Source: Pelagomonas calceolata
Taxonomy: Eukaryota; Sar; Pelagophyceae; Pelagomonadales; Pelagomonadaceae
Assembly (NCBI GenBank): GCA_918797485.1
Contig: CAKKNE010000001.1
Span: 2,046,001 to 2,110,000, forward strand
Length of the DNA stretch: 64,000 nucleotides
Direction of reading: 5' to 3'
The notes beneath the pieces were generated by a model. It saw nothing but the letters and a program-made list of their open reading frames with translations. It had not been told where the DNA came from and did no database searches. Of this stretch, positions 55,613-63,282 are shown one piece after another (the first letter of the stretch is position 1; every line of letters starts with the position of its first letter). The translations under genes and the position numbers were made by a program.

Positions 55613-57419
55613 CTAGTGGGGGACGCCCGGCGCCCGGCAGTGCCACCCGCCCCGCTCCGTTTCCCACGTGACCGCGCGGTAGGGCCGGTCCAGGAGCACG
55701 TACGGCGGCAGGCCCGGCAGCTTGCCCCGCTCGCTCGCGGCGCCGCCGCCGATCGCCTGCGTGGAAATCGACCAGTGAGTCGGGCGCGTTCGACACGATG
55801 ATCGCGGCGCGGAGGCTCGCCAGCAGCGCGAGCCGCGACACCCACGACACGGCCGTGCCCACGAAGGCGTCGGCCTCCCGCGCCAGCAAGCGCAGGTCCG
55901 CGGCGATGTCCAGGGTCACGTCCAGCGCCGCCTCCGGACGGAAGCGCCGCTCCTCGATGAAGCGCGCCGCGGCGTACTTCGTGCGGTTCGCCTCGAGGAA
56001 CGCCACCCGCCTGCGACGCGCCGATGGCGTCGAAAGGGACGTCGACGGGACGCCGCGTCCGCACAGCCCGCGCGGCGTCAGGGCCGTCACTAGGTCCTGG
56101 ACGGCGTCTTGCGCGTCCGAGGCGACGACGACCGTCGAGATCGTCGGGTATTCGGCGACGAGCGTCTCGACGGCCGCGACGTATAAACGGGACGGATAGC
56201 AGGGCCGCTCCGCGGGACGCTTGTGCTGGCCGCCCGCGCGAACGGCCCAACTCTCGCACGCGTCGCCGCGACGGACGTGGACGCCGACGCTCCGGACGCC
56301 GCGCGGCGCGTCTCCGGCCGGCGGCGCGGCCGCCGGCGGCCCACGCGCCACGACGCGGCCGAGGCGCGCGTCGATGAGCCCGGCGCCGCAGCGCGACCAG
56401 CCGCGCGTCACCGCCCAATACGACGACAGGAGCCACCAGAGCAGCCTATGGGGATATAACATTTCCCGGCGCCTTCGTGGCGAATCGGCGCGTCGACCTC
56501 CGCGCCATCGACGCGACGTCCGCGCGACTGCGTGGCGATGCGGGCCCCTCACCGCGCGACTTCGCCGGCGACGACGCGGGTGGAGAACTGTCACGGTTGA
56601 TTTCCCCACGGAGCGGAGCTGGTGGCCGTGGTGGGGGAAGACGTCCCGGGGCCCGACCGCCAGCGCGTCGAGGCGCGCCGCGAGCGGCCGGGGCACGGCT
56701 GCCGCCTCCGCGCACGCGGCCGGCGGCGCGCCGCGCCAAAGCGCGCGCGCGTCCGGTTCCCCCGGCCCGGGACAGTTCGCCGCGAACTTGCCGGTCCCGC
56801 GCTGCGCCCGGGCGAACGCGGCCGCCGCGGCCCCGTAGTCCACGCGCGCCGGCGCCGCGACCGCCGCGCGCCGGAAGCGCCGCGAGTCGGCGAGCGCGAA
56901 GGCCTGCGCGGCCGCGAGCGCGCCGAGCGTCTTGCCGACCTGTGCGTCGTTGGGTCCTCTTCTCCACGCCATCGAGCGGCCGCCGTGCGTGTGTGACGGT
57001 GCGCGTTCGCCTCCACGCCATCGAGCCGAAGGCGCGCCGTCGCGGTGGACCGCGGCACTTCCTCTGGGACCGCCCCGACACCGTCGCCGCGGCTCCCCGA
57101 AGGCACCGGCGGAAACGGGAGACGCCGGGGCCACCGTGAAGCTCGTCGGGAAGGCCTCGTGCGCCGGGAGCCCGCACCACCAATCGTCCAGGGCCCCGCC
57201 CAGCGCGCGACCGCGCGCCACGGACTCGCCTTCTACGAACGCGGGCGGCAGGTACGTGCGGTTCGTGTGCAGGTTGTGCGTGCAGGTGGGGCCTACCTTA
57301 CAATAGCCGGCGCAGCGCAGCCCGTCCTTCTCGAGCAGCGCGAGCGCCCGGTTGGCGGCGCGCGGGTCCCAGGCGGAGGCGGTCCGTAGGACGAGTGCTG
57401 CGAGTGCGACGCGCCTCAT
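55613..57419 (-). CDS. fucosyltransferase-like enzyme, copy 3
   Basis: Signal peptide MRRVALAALVLRTASAWD. Motifs: VGKTLGALAAAQAFALADS, VGVHVRRGDACESWAV, ISTVVVASDAQDAVQDLVTA, ADAFVGTAVSWVSRLALLAS, then LPGLPPYVLLDRPYRAVTWE. Introns inferred from frame and paralogues: 57116-56940 (177 nt), 56619-56446 (174 nt, GC donor), 56064-56011 (54 nt) and 55796-55757 (only 40 nt). The first three have lengths divisible by three, which leaves one long open frame. The tail after the stop at 55613 has a convincing frame (EYARIKIDGLRLVGGNPDFT) in another phase, so a frameshift or longer C-terminus is possible. Confidence 0.72.
55757..55796 (-). repeat. 40-nt intron with CTCACTGGT 3' module
   Basis: GTGTCGAACGCGCCCGACTC then ACTGGTCGATTTCCACGCAG. 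The 3' part matches introns ending at 6256 and 62311. Confidence 0.55.
56011..56064 (-). repeat. introner copy, 54 nt
   Basis: Starts GTGCGGACGCGGCGTCC (as the intron at 15953), core ACGCCATCGGCGCG, ends CGTCGCAG. Confidence 0.85.
56940..57116 (-). repeat. introner-rich intron (177 nt)
   Basis: Two copies of GGCTCGATGGCGTGGAG or GCTCGATGGCGTGGAG lie 60 nt apart, suggesting a tandem pair. Ends GACGCACAG. Confidence 0.75.
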
Positions 57420-57858
57420 CGGTTGTTGCTGTATCGACGCATCGACGCTCGCGGACGTCTTCGTCCTCCGCTTCCAAGAGCGATGAGCTCCTGGCCGCTG
57501 CCCGGCTGAGGGCTGCCCGAGCTCGCTGCGCTGCCCGAGATCAGTACTCGGGCTGCGAGTGTGCTTGCTAGTGTGTGTTGTTATAGCCCCCCCTCGCCCG
57601 CTAACGAGCGGTTGCGAAAAACGAGACTTGCTGCCCCTCACACCCCAGGAGAACGCTAGTGTCTTACAGGCCGCTAGCAGCATTCTGGCCACCATGCATG
57701 TGGACTGCAGAGGCTTGGACTCCCCGCAGCCTGAAAGCCTGAATTTATGAACCGAGCGACGGATTAGGGTAGCTGAATTGACGAATGGCAGTCGACCGAG
57801 GGGGCAGCGTCGCGGCGACACGGCGGGCAGCCCCTCAGCAGCGGCTGCCACACGGATC
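57420..57858. other. divergent promoter region
   Basis: 439 bp. Holds CCCGAGCTCGCTGCGCTGCC (as upstream of copy 2) and palindrome M. Confidence 0.55.
57655..57678. promoter_or_regulatory. GCTAG palindrome, copy M
   Basis: GCTAGTGTCTTACAGG then CCGCTAGC, exact reverse complement of copy C. 236 bp from ATG 57419 and 181 bp from ATG 57859. Confidence 0.65.
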
Positions 57859-59610
57859 ATGAGGCGGCGCACGCGCGCGCTCCTCCTGGCCGGGGCGGTC
57901 GCCGCCCGCGTCCTCGACACGCAGCGCGCCGTGTCGCTGCCCGTCGACTCGGAGCGCCAGCGCGTCGTGACCGTCGACGCCTCGCCCCTCGCCGTCAAGC
58001 GGGCGCTGCGGCGCTACGACGCGCGGAGTCACAAGGTCTGCGGCGCCGTCGTCGCCAAGGCCCACCGGCGGCACGAGCGGAACCAGGACGGGCTCGGCGC
58101 CCAGGTGCTGCGCGCGGACCAGCTGGCTCCATTACTACTCGCGCACGCGCTGACGGGGCTGCGCATCGCGTGCCGGTCGCACGAGTGGGACTTCGGGCAT
58201 GCTTATGGAGAGGAGGGCGCCATGGCGTTGTTCGGGTGCGGCCGCGATGACCGGGGCGGGATGGCGGGCGTCGGCGTCTTCGCGGCCTCCGCGGCCTTGG
58301 ATCGGTTGCTGGGCGTCGATGAGACGGAGCCTCGGGAAACATCTTGGGTCCAGCGCGTCTTCTCGCGGTTCCAGCCAGCGCCGGCGCCCGCGCCGGTTGT
58401 CACAGTCGTCAACCCCCGGATCTCCATCGAACGGCGCGACGCCTTCCTGGCGGCCGTGCCGCTGCTCAAGCCCTTGCAACGAGGCGAGGCCAACGCGTCC
58501 TTCGCGTGCGCGGCGTACGACGTCTACTGCGTCAAGGTCTCGGCGGCGTGGTCGAAGAACGTTTCTCTCACCAGCGTCGCCGGCGCCCACAGCTTCCAGC
58601 TCGCGCGGAAGGTGCTCCGGCCCCAGTTCGATTTGGTAAAAGCAGCGCGGCCGCGGCCGCTGGACGTCTGGGGCAACGCCACCGTGCGCGTCGCGCTCCA
58701 CGTCCGCCGCGGCGACGTCATGCCCGTGGACAAGGGTGATCGCGGCGCCCGCGAGGGCGCCGCCTGGGGCCTGCCCCTCAAGGCCCAGTGCAAGGCCGTC
58801 GAGCTCGCCGCGTACTGGCCCTGTCTCCGGGCCTACCTGGAGAGCCGCGCGAACGAGACGGCGCGCGTCGTCGTCGTCTCGACCGCGGGCCGCGCGGACC
58901 TGCCCGGCGCCGACGACGCGCCCGTCGCGGACGTCGCGTACCTCGCCGACCGCCCGCCGCCGCCGTGTGTTTCCTGCGTCCTGTTGGTTTTTGTGTCTTC
59001 GTCCTTCTGTCGCGGTGCCGAGCCCACGGAGCCGATGTTTGAGACGGGCCCCCGAAGACGCCATCGACGCGGCACGCCATCGATGCGGGGCCTGATGACT
59101 CAGCGACCACGAGAGACATACTACCGTATCACACGCCATCGATGCGATCAAACCCGTCAACGTTGTGCACGCAGGCGGGCGACGCCGCGGTCGAACGCGC
59201 ACGTCGATGCGATCGCGCGCGATTTGGACGTGATGGCGTCGGCGACGGCCATCTTCTTCTCGCCGGCCTCGTCGATGGCCCTGCTCGGCGCCGCGCTCGC
59301 GCCCGAGGACGTCCACCTCTTCGAGGTGTGTTTTGCCGCGTCCTTTTGTCCTTTTCGATTTGTTGTTCTCGGGACTTGCGCCGGCGCCCACTGGCTCGGA
59401 GCCTACTTCGGAGCCGCGCCCGCGGGCCTCCGACGCGAGAGATACCCCCCAGACGCCATCGACGCGATCTCACGTCGTCGCGTACCCACGCAGGTGCGGA
59501 GCCACGCGAAGGGCTGCGGGGGCGTGGGCGCCGCATGCCACCGGCTGAAGAGCCACAAGCGGGGCGGCGGCGTGTATACGGCGTCGTCGCCGTCGTCGCT
59601 TCCGAGCTAA
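57859..59610 (+). CDS. fucosyltransferase-like secreted enzyme, divergent copy 2
   Basis: Leader MRRRTRALLLAGAVAARVLD. The catalytic domain shows RNQDGLGAQVLRADQLAPLL (acceptor/donor loop), VRVALHVRRGDVMPVDKGDR, RVVVVSTAGRADLPG, and after an intron DAIARDLDVMASATAIFFSP. This is the motif order of the GT-B fucosyltransferase-like group, but more distant than copies 1-3. Introns 58965-59174 (210 nt) and 59326-59493 (168 nt) join in phase and are both introners. The last exon encodes KGCGGVGAACHRLKSHKRGG. Stop 59608-59610. Confidence 0.7.
   Translation: MRRRTRALLLAGAVAARVLDTQRAVSLPVDSERQRVVTVDASPLAVKRALRRYDARSHKVCGAVVAKAHRRHERNQDGLGAQVLRADQLAPLLLAHALTGLRIACRSHEWDFGHAYGEEGAMALFGCGRDDRGGMAGVGVFAASAALDRLLGVDETEPRETSWVQRVFSRFQPAPAPAPVVTVVNPRISIERRDAFLAAVPLLKPLQRGEANASFACAAYDVYCVKVSAAWSKNVSLTSVAGAHSFQLARKVLRPQFDLVKAARPRPLDVWGNATVRVALHVRRGDVMPVDKGDRGAREGAAWGLPLKAQCKAVELAAYWPCLRAYLESRANETARVVVVSTAGRADLPGADDAPVADVAYLADRPPPPCVSCVLLVFVSSSFCRGAEPTEPMFETGPRRRHRRGTPSMRGLMTQRPRETYYRITRHRCDQTRQRCARRRATPRSNAHVDAIARDLDVMASATAIFFSPASSMALLGAALAPEDVHLFEVCFAASFCPFRFVVLGTCAGAHWLGAYFGAAPAGLRRERYPPDAIDAISRRRVPTQVRSHAKGCGGVGAACHRLKSHKRGGGVYTASSPSSLPS
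58965..59174 (+). repeat. introner-rich intron (210 nt)
   Basis: Starts GTGTGTTTCCTGCGTCC. Three cores: GACGCCATCGACGCGG, CACGCCATCGATGCGG and CACGCCATCGATGCGA. Ends TTGTGCACGCAG. Confidence 0.88.
59326..59493 (+). repeat. full-length introner, reference copy (168 nt)
   Basis: Starts GTGTGTTTTGCCGCGTCC; then TTGCGCCGGCGCCC, CGGAGCCTAC, GAGAGATACCCCCCAG, ACGCCATCGACGCGA and GTCGTCGCGTACCCACGCAG. Nearly block-for-block the same as 48066-47908. Confidence 0.93.
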
Positions 59611-59754
59611 CCCAGGTCACAACATTCTAAATTAGGAGTCCGGGCCCCATCGCGACCCCGTGCCGCCGCCGAAGGCTCGTAGCACGCGCCCGCGCCCCGC
59701 ACGACGTTGTGCGCGTACAATTGTGCCGGCCGAGGAATCGACGCCGCCGCCACG

Positions 59755-60516
59755 ATGGTGCTGGACGGTGATGGGAACCGCTGGAACGCCCACGTCGACC
59801 CGGCCTCGGGCAACACCTACTACGTCAACGAACGCACGGGCGTGTCCAGCTGGACGCTGCCCAAGAAGGGCACCTCCGCCAACGGTGCGGCGTCGGGCGG
59901 CGCGAGCCCGCTGAAACTCGCGCTGGGCGTCGTGATCATCGCGGTCCTGGCGTGCTTCCTGCCCGCGGACTCGGCGCTGCGAGGAGCCGTCCCGTTTTCG
60001 TTTCCCACGCTGTACGGAGCCGCGTCCGAAGTCCCGACTCCGTCGCGACGCGAACGCAACCCTCCCGCGCAGGAGCCTGGCCGCGCTGCGGTCGCTGCGC
60101 CTCGTCGACGTCGTCGCCGCGCTGCCCGGTTCGCTTGCGGTGTCCTTTTGCTCTTTGCTCGTCCTCGCGTCGCGCGTTCTCGCGGCACTCCGTGCGTGGC
60201 GAGAGGACCCCGCCGGACGCCGTCGACGCCGACCCGCGCGGCCGCAGGCGCGCCGTCGGCCGAGCGGCTCCTCGAGGCCGTGTCGACGCGGCACCTGCCC
60301 GACGCCGCGACGGCCGCCGGCGGCTCGGTCCCAACGAAGAAGCTCGCCGGCGCCGCCGTCGTCGGCCTGGTGTGTTTCCCGCGTCCCCTTTTCCAGTCTT
60401 TGTGATCCGACGCGTCCCGCGGTCTCGCGGCTGAGCCCACTTCGGAGCCGCCCAAGACGCCATCGACGCGATTCATCTGCGCGCAGGCGGGCTACAAGAA
60501 GTTCGTCGCCAACTGA
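59755..60516 (+). CDS. WW-domain protein with one transmembrane helix
   Basis: The WW domain at the N-terminus is complete: NRWNAHVDPASGNTYYVNER followed by TGVSSWTLP, with both tryptophans, the YY pair and the final proline. It binds proline-rich ligands. A membrane helix follows (LKLALGVVIIAVLACFLPA), then a tail with APSAERLLEAVSTRHLPDAA and KKLAGAAVVGL. Introns 59989-60072, 60140-60247 and 60370-60486 keep one phase; the second exon is only 67 nt and its reading is less sure. ATG 59755, stop at 60514. Confidence 0.65.
60140..60247 (+). repeat. introner copy (108 nt)
   Basis: Starts GTGTCCTTTTGCTC, contains GAGAGGACCCCGCCGGACGC and CGTCGACGCC, ends GCGGCCGCAG. Confidence 0.75.
60370..60486 (+). 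repeat. introner copy (117 nt)
   Basis: Starts GTGTGTTTCCCGCGTCC, has TTTGTGATCCGACGCG and CCGCGGTCTCGCGGCT (as at 35414), core GACGCCATCGACGCG, ends CTGCGCGCAG. Confidence 0.9.
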
Positions 60517-60564
60517 TCCCATGTTCCCCCCCCTCTGCCTAAGCGGTGGTTTTGTCGATACTAT

Positions 60565-61867
60565 TCAAAGATTTATCGTCGCCCCCGTGAGCCGCTCGGA
60601 CACGTCCCAGAGCCGCCGCGCGAGCGCCGCGTCGCCCGCCGCTTTGTTTGGGTTCCCCCGCTTCAGACCGTCGAAGTAAGGGCCGCCCGGGTCGGCTGCG
60701 AGGTCCGCCTCGGCCGCGAGGCGCACTTGGCCGTTCGCGCCCAAAGACACGGGCAAGATGAACTTGGCCATGCCCTCCATGAGCTTCTTTTGTAGCGGCG
60801 ACATCGTCTCGAACGCCTCCGTCTGCGACACGCCGGCCTCGGCCGCGTCGACACCCTGGACCAGATACCGCGACAGGTCCGTCTGCACGACGCCGGGGTG
60901 CACGGCCACGGCGGTGCCTTTTGACGGGAGCCGCCGTCGCAACTCCTCGACAAATAGAACATTAAAAACCTTGGACAGGCCGTAGTTCGTCCACGCGCCG
61001 TAGGGCGGCTCGAGGTTCGCGTCCAGCGCCTGGGCGATGGCCTTCCCATCTACAATCTTGTTCGCGTCCGACGAGACGGCCACGATCCTAAAAGCGGAAC
61101 TCTTCTCGAGCAGCGGCAGCAAACTCGCGACGAGCGCGTAGTGGCCGAGGTGGTTCACGCCAATCTGCCGCTCGAAGCCGTCCTTCGTCGCGAGGCGCTC
61201 GGGGATGGCCATGACGCCCGCGTTCTCCATCAGCACGTCTATTTTCGATACGGACTTGGGCAGGCGGCTCGGCAGCGACTTGACGCTCTTCAAATCAGCC
61301 AGGTCCAGGGCGACGCCTGATACTTTGCGGCCCGTGCGTTTTTCGATTTCATTCACGGCCTGCTGGGCCTTGGCGTCGGTCCGCGCCGTCGCGACGACGT
61401 CGGCGCCGGCCGCGGCGAGCCGCGCGGCCGACTCGAGGCCGAGGCCCGAGTTCGCGCCCGTGATGAGCACCGTGCGGCCGGCGAGCGAGCCCGGCGCCGG
61501 CGCGAAGACCTCGTCCGTTTTTGCCAAGGCCTGTGTCGGTTGTGCTGTGACGCTCGCGCGTAGACAAAAAATGCCCGTGGTGTGGCGCTCTCTACGCCGT
61601 CGACGCCAGGCATCTGTGGCGCTCTACGCCATCGACGCGAAGCATCTCCTACGCCGTCGACGATGCGACCCGCCGCGCGTCGACAAAAACTGCGCGCAAT
61701 TCGAAGGCACGCATGCAACGCTGGCCAAGCACCGGCAACGACGGCCGCAGCGCGACGCCCGCCGCCGCGAGCCCACCGATGCTGCGGCGTGTGACTGCGG
61801 CCTGGGGCGTGCGCATGCTGCTGCAGGCTCGCAAGAGCAGTGCGACGAGCAGGCGCTGCCGCATCAT
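60565..61867 (-). CDS. short-chain dehydrogenase/reductase, plastid-targeted
   Basis: Exon 1 (ATG 61867) is a leader with a twin-arginine-like motif (MRTPQAAVTRRSIGGLAAAG). The 160-nt intron 61690-61531 joins ELRA to ALAKTDEV in phase. The enzyme has the NAD(P)-binding TGANSGLGLESAARL, DVLMENAGVMA (NAG motif), RIVAVSSDANKI and the catalytic Y-x-x-x-K in NYGLSKVFNVLF. The length and motifs fit retinol-dehydrogenase/protochlorophyllide-reductase-like SDRs. Substrate unknown; a plastid role is inferred from the leader. Ends 49 bp from the convergent WW gene. Confidence 0.82.
61531..61690 (-). repeat. introner-rich intron in the SDR gene (160 nt)
   Basis: Starts GTTTTTGTCGACGCG and ends CCGACACAG. 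Three related blocks repeat: GTCGACGGCGTAGGAG, CGTCGATGGCGTAGAGCGCC and CGTCGACGGCGTAGAGAGCG, as a tandem array. Confidence 0.85.
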
Positions 61868-62169
61868 TGTCAGGGTGTAAACGGCGCGCAGTCGAGGAGT
61901 TCTGGTGTCCTGGGGTGCGAGCTGTGACTCGGAGAGCAGCTCTGTGTGGCGGCACCCCAGTTTGCTAGTGTCTACGACGCTAGCTCACGGTGAAAACAGA
62001 CGTTCTTCAGGTCCGGACGGCTTCCTGGGGGAACCATACTCGTGGGAGCGGCGACGCGTGGTGGCGGCCGACCTCTTCGCAAGTCTTGACGTATTGTTTG
62101 CAACCCCGCGAGCATGTCTTGCGCCCGGCCCGAGGCCGCGCGGCGGATAGTTATTCCAATATAATATAC
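61868..62169. other. SDR promoter region
   Basis: 302 bp. Holds palindrome N; no other feature seen. Confidence 0.5.
61964..61984. promoter_or_regulatory. GCTAG palindrome, copy N
   Basis: GCTAGTGTCTACGACG then CTAGC, 97 bp upstream of ATG 61867. Confidence 0.6.
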
Positions 62170-62984
62170 TTACTCTTCCGCGGATTTAAGCTCGACCTCG
62201 ATGGCCTCGCCGACCTTGCGGAACCGCTCCTGGACCATCGCGACGAGCAGGTCCGCGCGGCCGCCCAGCTTCGCGTAGGTGCCGTGGGCCTGGATCGTGA
62301 CCTTCTTGACCTGCGCATAAACCGACCAGTGAGCGGACCGGTCCACGAGACGAAGACGTCGCACCGAAATTGATTTTGGGACGCGGCGTGTTCGTGCCCC
62401 GAAAGCGACGGCCATCGCGACAATCTCCCACGCCGCCCACACGGGCGGCGGGAGCAATTTGGCCTCCGCCTCCGAGAGCGGAGTCGATACCCAACCTGCG
62501 CCGCAATATGAACGCGCGCACGGGCGAAAATTACACAGCCGCCACCAGCCCCGGTCCTCATCTCGTCACCGTCCGGCAGGCAGCCGTCGACGACGGCAAT
62601 AATATGCCGCGGGAACACCGGCGCCTGGCACCGCAGTTCTAGCGCCCGCTTCGCCTCCTCGAAAAACTTGGTCTCGGCCGTCGCAAAATCCGGTTTCGCC
62701 CGGTCGGCGACCCAAACCTCCAGGGCCAGAGGCTCTTCGCAGGTGGCGAGGACGCACGAGGCGTCTGCTTTCACGCCTGGATACGCGCCGAGCAATACGG
62801 CTCGTTGCGGCACGAAGTGGACGGCTTTGCGGCCTGGGACAATGTCACAGTCACTCCTCCAAAAGTGTCGTGTACCGTTGCCGCCTTCCGTCCAGCGGTA
62901 ACCGCCTTGCTCGTAGACGTTCTGAGGAGGGCCGTTCGGCACGCGTGCGGTCGTGAAGGCGACGGGAGCCGTCTGGTTTTGCAT
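62170..62984 (-). CDS. unknown two-exon protein
   Basis: Exon 1 from ATG 62984 (MQNQTAPVAFTTARVPNGPP) has YRWTEGGNGTRHFWRSDCD, LALEVWVADRAKPDFATAET and CQAPVFPRHIIAVVDGCLPD. Intron 62534-62311 (224 nt) joins GGC to VKKVTIQAHG in phase. Exon 2 (GGRADLLVAMVQERFRKVGE) ends at 62170. The frame extends upstream to ATG 63167, but that part is low in complexity. No family recognised; the fold looks like a compact alpha/beta protein. The intron ends with the CTCACTGGT module. Confidence 0.6.
62311..62534 (-). repeat. intron with CTCACTGGT 3' module (224 nt)
   Basis: GTAATTTTCG to GCTCACTGGTCGGTTTATGC then GCAG; no CCATCGACG core seen. Confidence 0.65.
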
Positions 62985-63282
62985 GCCCCAACCAAGCAAT
63001 GCAAGGCAAATGGATACAGGAAACCCGCGGCGCGGAACGTTAGGAGACGCGTGCAGGCTGTCGCAGGCGCTCCCGACGCTTCGCAAACGCCGCGAGGCCA
63101 ACGCCAATCGCGCGGTATTTTTGGTCGGACGCGGCGACTTGGCTCTATATATATTCGAATTCTGCATTACTCGGGACTTCTAACCGGCGCACGAGGCGGC
63201 TGCATTATGGTATCGTAGTTCTGTGAATTAGCGCCATGCGAGGAATAACGGCCGCGACGCCGCGCGACGACTCCTGGTCCGT
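62985..63282. other. spacer with TATA-like run
   Basis: TATATATATTCGAATTC at about 63146-63162 may serve the minus-strand gene. Nothing else found. Confidence 0.4.
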
